A DNA stretch of 32,784 nt from a virus. The stretch lies in IMG/VR virus record IMGVR_UViG_3300042891_001333, positions 1 to 32,784 of that record; one strand, 5' to 3'. Below, one piece after another: positions 1 to 8,761 of the stretch (positions are counted from its first letter, which is position 1; each line of letters opens with the position of its first letter). Below the pieces are notes generated by a model. That model worked only from the letters and a program-made list of their open reading frames with translations, was not told the origin of the DNA and did not search any database. The position numbers and the translations under genes are program-made.

Positions 1-1422
1 GGATGACCGCCCGATGCGAACAACGGAACGGATCATCTCCTGATACGCGTCAACGTTGTCCTGGGTGAAAGCTGCGTCAGGCGAGCGCCGACCGTCATTC
101 GTGACGGAATCGAACAGGATGACACCCTTCGTTCCCGGAACCCACACGGATGCGCTAGCGGAACCGTCGAGGTTATGCATCCGATTCAACGCAACCGACA
201 CCGACGCGCCGGTCAGCGCACGGTTCGTGACAGCGGTGCCCGTGCGCTGCGTGAGACGCGACACGATATCCCGCCCACCCGAGGTTCCGATTCCGATCAA
301 ATAGGAGTGTCCGTAGGCGTAGATCGGGGTCTTCTCCAGGGGGCCGGGGAGCACAGCGGTATTCACGTTGCCGTCCACGGGTGCGAGCCCGTTCACCGTC
401 GCAACACGGTCGGCCCACTCCGCGTCCCCGTTCGTGTCGGAGGTCTTGACGAGCGACTGCCCTGTGGTGCCACCGTCGGGCACACCGGAGCCCGAACCCT
501 CGCCAGGTTCCCACTGCCCAGCAGAATCGTTCCACACCGGCACCTGACCCGGCATGGGAGAGCCGACAACGTGCACGAACTGTTCGTCCGCGCCGTCCTT
601 GCTGTAAATGTCCGCGGTCATGCTGAGTGTGAGTGTGCCGTTACCGTTGTCGATAAACCCGATGCCGCCCGCACCGCCGCCGATCGCCACCCACGCGGAC
701 CCGTCCCATCCCTTCATCGTGGGTGGCTCGGTGGACGTGTCGGCCCAGACGGTCGTCACGGTCTCGTCGGGTGCCGTGTCCTGGTGTGGAACATAAGCAG
801 CGTCTAGCGCACCTCTGGTCGAGCTCCCCGAGTCCGCGACAAGGCCGGCCACGATCCCGTCATTCGACGTCGGGACAGCCTCCGCAGCAGCCTGAGCGTC
901 CTCGGCTGCCGCCTGCGCGGTTTCCGCAGCGGACTGTGCCGCCTCAGCGTCGTCCTTCGCCGCGATCGCCGCGTCCCGGGCAGACACCCACGCGACAACC
1001 TCCGCGCCCGGGTCGGCCGGCGAGACGGACGCGAACTCGGACAGGTCAACTGTCCCACCCGCGGACCCGGCGATCGAGAACTCATCCTCCGGGACCACGG
1101 ATGTCGCTTCGATGCTGACCAGCCACGTCCACCCCGTCGGGGTGATGTCCGGGTCGCCGCCGTACGCGAGGACCACATCCTCCCCGCCGATGGTCTTCAC
1201 GTACCCGTCAGCGTCGGTGACCGCGGCAACGGGTGCGATGTCGACGAGCCCGAACCCGGGCACACGGATGCGCTTCGGGTTCAGTTGCGGGGTGAACGTG
1301 ACCGACACGCCCTCCTGCGGGTTCACGTCAGGGTCAGTACCGACGTCGATGCCGTCGCCCTCATCAATGTGCAGACGGCCGACGACGGTGAACGTCGACA
1401 CGGAAGCGGGATATGCGCCCAT
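1..1422 (-). CDS. Tail protein with SGNH-hydrolase-like domain (3' end outside window)
   Basis: The frame is open from an ATG at 1422 to the left edge, so 474 residues are visible and the C-terminus is missing. Layout: a beta-rich N-terminus of about 140 residues (opening MGAYPASVSTF); an alanine-rich helical stretch at about 145-190, as in many phage tail fibres; a Gly-rich linker; then a domain from about residue 365. That domain has YAYGHSYLIG, with a candidate nucleophile Ser373 in block I (GHS instead of the usual GDS), and ILFDSVTND (N442-D443), resembling the block III GxND of SGNH/GDSL hydrolases. The catalytic Asp-His block V would lie beyond the edge. The start overlaps the stop of the upstream membrane-protein gene (TGATG). 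Inference: a distal tail or receptor-binding protein that deacetylates or deacylates host surface glycan. Tail identity is well supported by position; enzyme function is moderate. Confidence 0.75.
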   Translation of the reverse strand, partial: MGAYPASVSTFTVVGRLHIDEGDGIDVGTDPDVNPQEGVSVTFTPQLNPKRIRVPGFGLVDIAPVAAVTDADGYVKTIGGEDVVLAYGGDPDITPTGWTWLVSIEATSVVPEDEFSIAGSAGGTVDLSEFASVSPADPGAEVVAWVSARDAAIAAKDDAEAAQSAAETAQAAAEDAQAAAEAVPTSNDGIVAGLVADSGSSTRGALDAAYVPHQDTAPDETVTTVWADTSTEPPTMKGWDGSAWVAIGGGAGGIGFIDNGNGTLTLSMTADIYSKDGADEQFVHVVGSPMPGQVPVWNDSAGQWEPGEGSGSGVPDGGTTGQSLVKTSDTNGDAEWADRVATVNGLAPVDGNVNTAVLPGPLEKTPIYAYGHSYLIGIGTSGGRDIVSRLTQRTGTAVTNRALTGASVSVALNRMHNLDGSASASVWVPGTKGVILFDSVTNDGRRSPDAAFTQDNVDAYQEMIRSVVRIGRSS

Positions 1423-1922
1423 CAGGCACTCCTATCTGGTGGGTTCGTCTGCTCAAGATCAGCGCGGAGTTCCGCGTCGGCACGGTGCAGCGCTTTCACA
1501 TCGCTCTCGACGACATCCATGCGCCCGTGGAGCCCTTCGACGCTTTGAGCGATCTTCGCGACGGCCTGTTCGGTGCGGCGGATCCCGTCCTTCGCTGACG
1601 TCCCGTCGTTGAAATGCACCTCGTGGTGAATGTCGGAGACCTTCTTGTCCAGCGCTGCGTGCCTCTCGTCGGCATCGTGGTGGCGCTGATCGGATCGTTC
1701 GATGAAGTCAGGTAGCCCCTGCACCGCGGCGAGGATCGCGGCAGCGTTCACGACACCCTTCGCTACCGCGACCGTCCCGGGAAGCACCTTCTTGGCCAGC
1801 TTGTAGACGCCCCACATGGCGATGACGATCCCCGCCGCCCACGCGAAGAACTCAAGCCCGTTTGTCGAGCTGAGCCATGACTGGATCGGGTCTGGCAGCC
1901 AGTCCACGGGGCTCGGTGTCAT
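1422..1922 (-). CDS. Holin-like or DUF2746-like membrane protein with coiled-coil tail
   Basis: 166 residues. The ATG at 1922 overlaps the stop of the upstream tail gene (TGATG) and has a strong GGGGAG Shine-Dalgarno sequence. A hydrophobic segment at about residues 22-42 (FFAWAAGIVIAMWGVYKL) and a second, weaker one at about 50-68 are followed by a charged heptad-like region with many His, Asp and Lys residues to the C-terminus. This resembles small actinobacteriophage proteins (DUF2746 type) with an N-terminal membrane anchor and a C-terminal coiled coil, encoded near tail or lysis genes. A holin role is possible, but no endolysin is visible next to it. A membrane-anchored tail or lysis accessory protein is equally possible. 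A longer in-frame start near 2075 is rejected because it would run deep inside the upstream gene. Confidence 0.7.
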   Translation of the reverse strand: MTPSPVDWLPDPIQSWLSSTNGLEFFAWAAGIVIAMWGVYKLAKKVLPGTVAVAKGVVNAAAILAAVQGLPDFIERSDQRHHDADERHAALDKKVSDIHHEVHFNDGTSAKDGIRRTEQAVAKIAQSVEGLHGRMDVVESDVKALHRADAELRADLEQTNPPDRSA

Positions 1923-2710
1923 CGTGCTGCTCCCCATGTCTCGGCGGTCTTCTTCATCACCACGGATGGCGCCCACGGGCCGGCGGCTCTGTCGTTCGCG
2001 CGGCCCGCGGTCCACGCGCCGGAGCGTTTGATGCTCCCGCCCGAGATGGTCTCCGCGGACCCGACGCTCGACCACGGCCCCCAGTTGACACCGTTACGGG
2101 CGGATGCCTGCACGTACCGTGCCGCGCCTGGCGGGAGCGAGCCGATTGTCGTGAACCGGTTACCCCCGGTGCTGACGGTCGTTGCACCGGTCATACCGAC
2201 GTTGTCGGCGTGCCGGATGCGGTACTCCAGGATCCCCGTCCCGCCGTCGTCTGCGGGTGCCGCGAAATCGACCCGCATGCTCGTCGGGCCTATCTGCGAA
2301 AACGACGGTGTACCGCACGCGCTGGGCGCTTTCGGGATCCTCGGCGGCGTCTCCTCCGAAACCCCCACGGACCCGTCGCCGATGCTGGAATGATCGGTGT
2401 CGATCGAGAACGACGAGTAGAACCCCGACCCGTACCCGTTCGCATCATGATCGCGGGAGAACGTGACGTCGAACAGGGTGATGTCGTTGTAGCGGTTCGC
2501 GTACGGGATATTCCATGTGCCCGAGATCGCCCAACCGCCAAGGTTCGCCGACCAGTACTGGGTGTTGTTCGTCCACGACCCGTACCCGTAAGCCAGGTAA
2601 CGGCCGATCGCCCGATAGTGGGACTGGTTCCCGCTCTGCCCTGTCCGGTAGACATTGATGTAGATCTGCTGCGGCCCGGAACCGTTGAGCGCAGCAGACG
2701 CCTCAGTCAC
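1919..2710 (-). CDS. Minor tail protein with fibronectin type III-like domain
   Basis: 263 residues, GTG start at 2710 overlapping the preceding small gene by 8 nt. The N-terminal half is rich in Tyr, Trp, Asn and Gly and beta-strand patterned (IYINVYRTG, WTNNTQYWSANLGGW), as in sheath-like or fibre-like siphovirus minor tail proteins. Residues about 130-225 look like one FN3 domain: a proline-rich entry, then SFSQIGPTSMRVDF, GGTGILEYRIRH, and a strand ending in YVQASARNGVNWGPWS, where the alternating pattern and the terminal WGPWS are typical of FN3 G-strand regions. The C-terminal 35 residues are basic and low in complexity. Inference: a structural protein of the tail tip, with the FN3 domain probably for weak carbohydrate adhesion. 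The position between the Dit/Gp37-like genes and the SGNH tail protein supports this. Confidence 0.75.
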   Translation of the reverse strand: MTEASAALNGSGPQQIYINVYRTGQSGNQSHYRAIGRYLAYGYGSWTNNTQYWSANLGGWAISGTWNIPYANRYNDITLFDVTFSRDHDANGYGSGFYSSFSIDTDHSSIGDGSVGVSEETPPRIPKAPSACGTPSFSQIGPTSMRVDFAAPADDGGTGILEYRIRHADNVGMTGATTVSTGGNRFTTIGSLPPGAARYVQASARNGVNWGPWSSVGSAETISGGSIKRSGAWTAGRANDRAAGPWAPSVVMKKTAETWGAAR

Positions 2711-2957
2711 CGGTCGCCCCGTACTCGTCGCGGAGCTTGCTGGTCACAATGAACTCGGTGTTGAGCTCGCTGACCGTGATGACCCGCGGCGGGGTCTCGG
2801 CGACCACGACCATGCCGTCCATGTCGTCGGTGATCGTCAGGTCGAACAGTGCCAGCCCGAGAGAGTGAAGCCACTCGGAGATCCCGACACGGTTGTCCGG
2901 GGTGATCTTCCGGGCCAGGACAGTGCCCGACCGGTCGGCGCGCTGGAAAACAGCCAT
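2703..2957 (-). CDS. Small tail-region protein of unknown function
   Basis: 84 residues, ATG at 2957 preceded by a G-rich stretch (CGGGGGCC). It overlaps the FN3 tail gene by 8 nt. The sequence has short alternating hydrophobic strands (LALFDLTITDD, MVVVAETPPRVITVSEL) and no Cys or membrane segment. I do not recognise a family. Its place between two minor tail genes, with near-contiguous coding, suggests a small structural or assembly component of the tail tip. Confidence 0.7.
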   Translation of the reverse strand: MAVFQRADRSGTVLARKITPDNRVGISEWLHSLGLALFDLTITDDMDGMVVVAETPPRVITVSELNTEFIVTSKLRDEYGATGD

Positions 2958-2971
2958 GACGGCCCCCGATC

Positions 2972-3553
2972 TCAGTAGAAGTACAGGTCGCCGTCTTCGC
3001 CGACACCGCTCGACGGTGCGGTCGTGCCGACGAAGATCCCCAGCGCCTCACGGACGGCTTGCTTCCAGAACTTGCGCCGGTCAGTGACGTTCGCCGGGGC
3101 GATGGTGACCGCGCCCGCCGCGACCGCAACATCCGCGAGGGGGAACTCGTACACCGCTGTTGCGGTCTGCTCCAGGTCGGGTGGTGCCGGGGTAGCGCCG
3201 GGAGTGCCCTGCACGATAGCGAGCTGCACAGCGTTCACGGTGCCGTACTCCTTACGGAGCACGACCGTGTCAATGCGCGGCTGCCCCGACCCGTTCGCGG
3301 CGATCGCGGGGACCGCGGGACCGTCGGTCATCTTGTATCGGTGGCCCTCGACGAACCCGTACCCCTCAGGCACCTTCACCTGCAGGCCCGACGAGTCAGC
3401 GAACACCGCCAGCCCCGACACGACACAGGACGGGAAGATGAGCCGGAACATCTCCGAGAACTCGACATCCGTCGTGAACCCGAGTTCCGGGTCGAGGTCT
3501 TCCGGGTCAGCGCCCGCCGCGAGCCGGAACGGGTAAGAACGTTCGGTGGCCAT
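2972..3553 (-). CDS. Minor tail or baseplate-like protein
   Basis: 193 residues, ATG at 3553 with a clear AAAGGA Shine-Dalgarno. It opens with MATERSYPFRLAAGADPEDL. A middle part has VKVPEGYGFVEGHRYKMTDGP and IDTVVLRKEY, followed by ATAVYEFPLADVAVAAGAVTIAPANVTDRR. This layout (short N-terminal loop, one central beta domain, a segment describing default values, an 'I.P..VTD.R' strand) is seen in small siphovirus tail-tip or receptor-binding-associated proteins that accompany Gp37-like and Dit proteins. It ends GEDGDLYFY. No enzymatic motif is visible. Placed 12 nt after the Gp37-like gene. Tail function is inferred from order and general resemblance. Confidence 0.7.
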   Translation of the reverse strand: MATERSYPFRLAAGADPEDLDPELGFTTDVEFSEMFRLIFPSCVVSGLAVFADSSGLQVKVPEGYGFVEGHRYKMTDGPAVPAIAANGSGQPRIDTVVLRKEYGTVNAVQLAIVQGTPGATPAPPDLEQTATAVYEFPLADVAVAAGAVTIAPANVTDRRKFWKQAVREALGIFVGTTAPSSGVGEDGDLYFY

Positions 3554-3564
3554 GCTGTGTCCTT

Positions 3565-5166
3565 TCAGCCGATGCGGCGTGCCTTGATGAACCCGGTCAG
3601 AGTCGACGACGCATACAAGAGGTTCGTGCTGGTCGGCCCGCCGAGCGTGATGATGTCCCCAGCCGACAGGCGCCCGATGTACGACGACGTCGAGTAGTTG
3701 AAGGTGCCGGCCGAGTGATCGTGGGTGAACAGCCCGCCCGCGTGGGTCTCCAGAGCGGTGCGGGAACCGTTGAGCGCGAGGGTCACGTACACGTTCGTGC
3801 CGTCGCCGCGCTGCGCGCCTTCGATCTCGTAGATGCCGTCAGCGCCGACCACGATTCCGTTCGCGTTGGACTCCGCATCGAGCACGCCGCCGCCGTCGAG
3901 CCCGACAGCCCACACGTTCTTGTAGGCGGACGCGAGCGATGTCGGCCCGCCCTTCGCCGCCCAGTCCGCCGAGAACCCGACCGGGTTCCGCTCGAGGTTC
4001 GACACTCGTGAGCCGAGTGACGACAGGGACCGGTTGACTTGCCCTTCCCAGTCAGTGCCGTCCTCATCGCCGATCACAGCGGCCGTGTAGACGCCGTTCT
4101 CGGTGATGGTGAGGATGACCTGGTTCAGCCTGGCCGTGACCGGTGTGTCGCCGATCGTGACGGACACGAGGGAGCCGAGCGCTGACCGTGCGGATAGCAC
4201 GTCGATATCTTCGGACGGTTCCACCGTGAACCCGGCCGGCGCGGCCCCCTCCGCGAGCACGGCATCACCGGCCTGCTCGAGCTCGTCAGTGTCGTCCGTC
4301 TGCCGCTGGTCTACGAACCGTTCCCGACGACGCTTCCACGCCGCCTCCGCAGCAAGCGACGCCGTAGACGTCCGCTCAATGATCGTCCGGTTCACGCCCT
4401 GCTCTTGGCCGGCGACGATCGCGCGCGTCACAGACGGGGCACCCGACCCATGCTGAGTGGACTGCAACTGTTCGTTGTCGATGTCAAAACGCCACTCGCC
4501 TGACCGGTCCACGGACAGACTGATTTCAAGTTCCAGCTCGTCGTCGTCGTTCTGCACCAGGCGGAACAGGACATTGGTGTCGGACACGAGTTCCTGGCAG
4601 AGCTGGAGGAGGTTCTGGAACCTCGGCGACGCTGTCCGGGTCGGCCCACGCCCCAGCGACGTCCCGACAACAACGGACGCCCAGAATGTGCCGGTCGTCC
4701 GCGCCGACGGGGCATCCGGGCCGATGTTCGCCGAGACGTATGCGATCAGGAGGTCTTCGACAGTGTCGGTGCGGACGTCGTTCGCTTTGGTTTGTGCCGA
4801 CACATCCACGGTCTCCGGGTCCGGGTATGCGAGAGCGTCATCCAGCAGAATATCGTCAGACCATCCCTGGATGGTCCACGCCCCGTCCGGGTCCTCGGAT
4901 GTCTGCTCGCACGACTCGTAGTCAGTCGGCCCCGAGATAAGCACACCCTGCGGTGTGGTGACGATGATTCCCGCACCCTCAGCACGCAGCGCCGTGCACG
5001 GCTCGTACTCTGCACCGTCCACCGTCGCAGGGAGCACAACCTGCCACGTCCCCACACCGTTCGTCTTCGGCGCGAACGTCGCCCCGGTGAGGAACTGCGC
5101 GTCGATCTGCCACTGGCGTTGAAGGTTCTCGTCTCGTACTTCGACGATCAGATCCTCGACCTGCAT
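3565..5166 (-). CDS. ReqiPepy6 Gp37-like minor tail protein (tail-hub type)
   Basis: 533 residues from the ATG at 5166, which overlaps the Dit stop (ATGA); an in-frame start 33 nt upstream (5199) is possible but less likely. The N-terminal part (VEDLIVEVRDENLQRQWQID, then GTWQVVLPATV and IIVTTPQGVLISGPT) has the beta-domain pattern of the siphovirus Gp37-like family, in which a hub protein follows Dit. Residues about 260-330 are highly charged and helical. The C-terminal third (about 430-533) is Gly/Ser/Asn rich with YEIEGAQRGDGTNVYVTLALN and FTHDHSAGTFNYSTSSY, a C1q/TNF-like jelly-roll pattern common in phage receptor-binding tips. Inference: a hub protein fused to a trimeric adhesin-like tip domain. 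Family assignment moderate to good. Confidence 0.8.
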   Translation of the reverse strand: MQVEDLIVEVRDENLQRQWQIDAQFLTGATFAPKTNGVGTWQVVLPATVDGAEYEPCTALRAEGAGIIVTTPQGVLISGPTDYESCEQTSEDPDGAWTIQGWSDDILLDDALAYPDPETVDVSAQTKANDVRTDTVEDLLIAYVSANIGPDAPSARTTGTFWASVVVGTSLGRGPTRTASPRFQNLLQLCQELVSDTNVLFRLVQNDDDELELEISLSVDRSGEWRFDIDNEQLQSTQHGSGAPSVTRAIVAGQEQGVNRTIIERTSTASLAAEAAWKRRRERFVDQRQTDDTDELEQAGDAVLAEGAAPAGFTVEPSEDIDVLSARSALGSLVSVTIGDTPVTARLNQVILTITENGVYTAAVIGDEDGTDWEGQVNRSLSSLGSRVSNLERNPVGFSADWAAKGGPTSLASAYKNVWAVGLDGGGVLDAESNANGIVVGADGIYEIEGAQRGDGTNVYVTLALNGSRTALETHAGGLFTHDHSAGTFNYSTSSYIGRLSAGDIITLGGPTSTNLLYASSTLTGFIKARRIG

Positions 5167-6023
5167 CAGCGCACCATCTTTCGCTGCGGGTTGAACCATC
5201 CCGCCACCGACGACCCAGCCCCCGCATCGACGATCGCCGCGAAGCCGGTACTAACACCGACCGGTGCAGATGGGAACTTCGGTGCCGGACCGAGATCGGC
5301 GTACCGGTTCGCGCCGGTCTGATCAGTGACCGTCCACCCGGTGGTGGTGCGCACGATCGAGATGACTTCACCTTCGGTGAGTACCGCATCGAAGGTGAAC
5401 CCGCGCCCACCTAGCACGATCTCGCACGGGCCACCCGGGCCGGTGATCCGCCAGTTCACTGGCGTCTCCACGTCGCCCGGGTTCTCAACCACGAGATCCC
5501 CGTACGCCGTCGATCCCGTGACTGGCAGCGCCGACAGGTACGGCAGCAGCCCCAGTTTCTCCGCGGCCGGGTTCACCTCAGGGACCGTCACCGGGGCTTC
5601 ACGCACCCACAACGGGCGTGGGCACCGGATATCCAGGTCCCACCGTTCATAGGTCGGGGTCAGCGTCCGGACATCCTCCCCACCGCCGGTCCGGTAGAAG
5701 CCCATTGACCATTTCTCGCCGCCCGCGTACTGCGCCACGAGCGTCGGGCTCGCTGAACGGTCAACGTGCGACGCGAGCAGCCGGAGCGACGCCTCGAGCG
5801 CGTCCTCCGTGTCAGCCTCCACACCGATCGCTAGAACAGCGTCACGCATCGCGTAACGACCGCCCTGGTATCTGCCGCCGCCCGCAGCGGAATCCGCGAA
5901 CCGCAGCACCTCCGCAGGCAACCCCAGCCCCGACGTACCAGACTCGAGAACGAAGCTCCCCGCGCCGTCGCCCGACAGCAGCGGCAAAGTCCCGAGACTG
6001 GACACGATGCTGAACGTTGGCAT
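5166..6023 (-). CDS. Distal tail protein (Dit-like)
   Basis: 285 residues, ATG at 6023, 3 nt after the tape-measure stop. The N-terminal portion has GRYQGGRYAMRDAVLAIGVEAD followed by a helical segment EDALEASLRLLASHVD, then a strand region with YERWDLDIRCPRPLWV. That is the usual pattern of siphovirus tail-component/Dit proteins, which form the hexameric ring joining the tail tube to the hub. The C-terminal domain (about 165-285; GDLVVENPGDVETPVNWRI, GPGGPCEIVLGGRGF) matches the galectin-like C-terminal domain of these proteins. The position directly after the tape-measure gene is diagnostic. Confidence 0.85.
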   Translation of the reverse strand: MPTFSIVSSLGTLPLLSGDGAGSFVLESGTSGLGLPAEVLRFADSAAGGGRYQGGRYAMRDAVLAIGVEADTEDALEASLRLLASHVDRSASPTLVAQYAGGEKWSMGFYRTGGGEDVRTLTPTYERWDLDIRCPRPLWVREAPVTVPEVNPAAEKLGLLPYLSALPVTGSTAYGDLVVENPGDVETPVNWRITGPGGPCEIVLGGRGFTFDAVLTEGEVISIVRTTTGWTVTDQTGANRYADLGPAPKFPSAPVGVSTGFAAIVDAGAGSSVAGWFNPQRKMVR

Positions 6024-6026
6024 CCG

Positions 6027-8714
6027 TTACCCCCTGACCAGCCGCGACTCTATGCGGCGCACGGCCCGGACGGCTTGAACCTGCAACGGCACGCCCTGCT
6101 CGGGGAGGACGTTCATGTTCATCTCCACCCGCGCCCCAGACATCCCGCCGGAATGCAACCCGTCACGGAACTCGTAGACGGCGTGCTGCCCACCCATCGC
6201 CTTCACATCCGCCGCGGTGAGAACATGTTCACCGTTCGACAGCCGATACAGGCCAGCCGTGTCAGATGTCCCCGACCCAGGACCCACCACGGACCCACCA
6301 GAAGCCTTACCGATCGCGCCACCGTAGGCACTTCCGGGGAAGATCCCCGACACGTCGGGCCGCAACGGGACGGTCACGTTCGAATACGCCGCTATGAACC
6401 GGCTGATCTTCTGTTCAGCGTCGGACGTGTTCACCTGCACATACGTGTTCACGTTTTCCGGGATCAACCCGAGCTGGTCCGCGTACGCTTTCGCCTCATC
6501 CTCAGTTAGCCCAAACTGAGTCATGATCTCGATGAGCCGGTCACGGCCGTTCTGTATGGCTGCCGCTGCCTGATCCTGTGAGCCGGTCTGCGTGTACAAC
6601 GCTGCCGCGTACTCGAGGGTGGAGTTCGCGAGATCATCAATCGCGGCCTGGTTGTCACGGCCGGCCTGCTCCGAGATGTCTAGCGTGTTGCCGTTGTCCA
6701 CCAGCGACTGCTGCACGTCATCAAGCGCTTGCTCGAACCCGCGCTGAGCGTCGCGCACATCAAGGGTGGCGGAACCGAACCCGCGGATGATGTCAGCGAG
6801 CCCCTCGACCTCCTCACCCGTGTCAACGGCCTGACCGGCGAGGGCGCGCAACGCGTCCTCATTTGCCTGCGTGGATTGTTCACTGTCACCCAGAGCGAAA
6901 TCGAGCAGTCCCTGCCCATCGGCGGCGACACCCGCGGCGGTCGCCTGCTCCGTCAGCGCGTTCTTCAACGCCGGCATCGCGTCAAGCAGCGCCAACTGCT
7001 GCTCCGTCGTGAGGTCCCCGGCATCGGCCAAGAGACGGAACTGTCGCTGGGCAGCCGGAAGATCAGACTCGGCCAGCGCGCCGAGTTCCTGGCCGACACG
7101 CTTGAGGTTGTCGAATGTCGCCTGCGATTCGGATGAAAGCTGTGACCACCACTGCCCTGACTTATCCGAAGACTCGTCCAGCGCGGTCCCGAGCGTGCGA
7201 ATCTCCCGTGACGCCTCTCCGGCTGTATTCGTTAGGCCACGTGCCGACAACGCAGCCGATAGTAGGTCGAATGCGGTGGCTGCCGTGGTCACCTTGTTTG
7301 CGGTTTCTTCCGCGGATGGGAGCAGCTTCTCTGCGAGCAGCTGAGAAAGATAGTCGACTCCAACAATTGCGGTCCCGACCACGGCTACGGTGCCAAACGC
7401 GCGCCCGAGAGCCCCAACGACTCTGCCTGCGGCCTGAGCCTTCGGACCCAAAACCTCAAGGGCTTGTGTGTACTCGGCGACCTTCGGAACTAGTAGAGCC
7501 CACGAGCCGAACGCAGTGAACGCGGTTGCCCCCGCGAGGCCCACCCAGAACACGGCCTGTTGTCCCGCTTCGGGCATCTCGTTGAACTTGTCGACCAGCC
7601 CGGTTAGCGCCTGCGTGAAGAACCGCAAAGGGCCGTCAGCTGCCTCACCCATGGAGATGAACGCCGTGTCCAGGGCGCCCTGCAGCGCCTCAACGTCGCC
7701 CTTGAAGTTGTCAAGGCGGGTCGCGGCTGTTTCCGCCGCGTACCCCTGGTCGTCAACCGCTGCAGTCCAGTCCCGGATGCCCTGCTCCCCTTCGTTCAGG
7801 AGAACGTTCGCACCACGGATCGCGTCCTGGCCGAACAGCACCGCAAGGGTCGTGTTTTTCTGCTCATCGGTCATCCCCGACAGTGCGGTCTCAAGCTCAC
7901 CAGCGAAACCGGCCATTCCGATGAACTGCCCTGCAGCGTCGTACGCCTCGATGCCGAGTTCCTTCATGAGGTCCGCGGATTCCCCTGTGGGGTTCGCGAG
8001 CCGAAGCAGCATCGTCCGGAACGAGGTACCCGCATCGGACCCGAGTAGACCAGCCGACGCGAACGCCGAGAGCGTGGCCGTGGTCTCCTCGATCGACAGC
8101 CCGAACTGATTCGCGACAAGACCGGACTGCGCGAGGGCCTGCGACATGTCCTCCACATCGCCCATCGCCTTGCCCGCACCAGCAGCGAGCAGGTCGGCGA
8201 CGTGGGACGCGTCTGACCCTTCAAGCCCGAACTGTTGCAACGTGGTGGAAGCGATCTCCGCAGCCCGAGCTACACCGAGACCGCCAGCGGCAGCAAGGTC
8301 CAGAGCGCCAGACAGGCCTCCGCCGAGGATGTCCGATGTCGACAGGCCGGCCTTCGCCAACTCCTCAACCGCGTTCGCGGACTCCGACGCCGAGAACACG
8401 GTGGAAGCACCAGCCTCGAGCGCGGCGTCCCTCAACCGCTCCATGTTGTCCGCAGACTCGAGCGTGGCCGCTTGCACATTCGACATGGCCTGGTCGAACT
8501 CCGCGAACTTTGCGACCGCCACCCCAAGCCCAGCCGCGATTAGCCCACCGGCCGCGAGAGATACCCGCCCCAACTGGTCGAACGAGCGTTTCGTCTGCGC
8601 GAGTTTCTCGCCTTCTGACCCCACGGACGCAGTGGCTCGGGCGGCTTGGTTCATGCCGTCCACGTACTGCTGCATCTTCGCCGTGAGGCGTACAGACACG
8701 ACCCGTTCAGCCAC
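6027..8714 (-). CDS. Tail tape-measure protein
   Basis: About 895 residues. I prefer the GTG at 8714, which has GGGGG six nt upstream; a GTG at 8720 is in frame. The N-terminus is helical, with GGLIAAGLGVAVAKFAEFDQAMSNVQAAT, typical of the TIGR01760-type tape-measure core (TP901 family), followed by Ala-rich helices with TTLQQFGLEGSD and LSAFASAGLLGSDAGTSFRTML. A hydrophobic segment sits at about residues 405-460. Around residue 800 there is a Gly-rich tail-like part (YGGAIGKASGGSVVGPGSG) as in many siphoviruses. It acts as a length ruler and scaffold inside the tail tube and is injected during infection. By the usual rule of about 0.15 nm per residue the tail would be near 135 nm (inference). 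Confidence 0.95.
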   Translation of the reverse strand: MAERVVSVRLTAKMQQYVDGMNQAARATASVGSEGEKLAQTKRSFDQLGRVSLAAGGLIAAGLGVAVAKFAEFDQAMSNVQAATLESADNMERLRDAALEAGASTVFSASESANAVEELAKAGLSTSDILGGGLSGALDLAAAGGLGVARAAEIASTTLQQFGLEGSDASHVADLLAAGAGKAMGDVEDMSQALAQSGLVANQFGLSIEETTATLSAFASAGLLGSDAGTSFRTMLLRLANPTGESADLMKELGIEAYDAAGQFIGMAGFAGELETALSGMTDEQKNTTLAVLFGQDAIRGANVLLNEGEQGIRDWTAAVDDQGYAAETAATRLDNFKGDVEALQGALDTAFISMGEAADGPLRFFTQALTGLVDKFNEMPEAGQQAVFWVGLAGATAFTAFGSWALLVPKVAEYTQALEVLGPKAQAAGRVVGALGRAFGTVAVVGTAIVGVDYLSQLLAEKLLPSAEETANKVTTAATAFDLLSAALSARGLTNTAGEASREIRTLGTALDESSDKSGQWWSQLSSESQATFDNLKRVGQELGALAESDLPAAQRQFRLLADAGDLTTEQQLALLDAMPALKNALTEQATAAGVAADGQGLLDFALGDSEQSTQANEDALRALAGQAVDTGEEVEGLADIIRGFGSATLDVRDAQRGFEQALDDVQQSLVDNGNTLDISEQAGRDNQAAIDDLANSTLEYAAALYTQTGSQDQAAAAIQNGRDRLIEIMTQFGLTEDEAKAYADQLGLIPENVNTYVQVNTSDAEQKISRFIAAYSNVTVPLRPDVSGIFPGSAYGGAIGKASGGSVVGPGSGTSDTAGLYRLSNGEHVLTAADVKAMGGQHAVYEFRDGLHSGGMSGARVEMNMNVLPEQGVPLQVQAVRAVRRIESRLVRG

Positions 8715-8736
8715 AAGCACCCCCAGGAACGACGAA

Positions 8737-8758
8737 ACCCCGCCATATGGGACGGGGT
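8737..8758 (-). terminator. Hairpin between T-chaperone and tape-measure genes
   Basis: Read on the minus strand, ACCCCG and CGGGGT form a perfect 6-bp stem around a 10-nt loop containing CCATATGG, followed by TTCGTCGTT. It could be a weak terminator or an mRNA structure in the 210-bp gap upstream of the tape-measure gene. On the plus strand the same hairpin lies just upstream of the small membrane-protein ORF, so it could serve either direction. The U-tract is poor, so a processing or attenuating role is as likely as true termination. Confidence 0.4.
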
Positions 8759-8761
8759 AGG

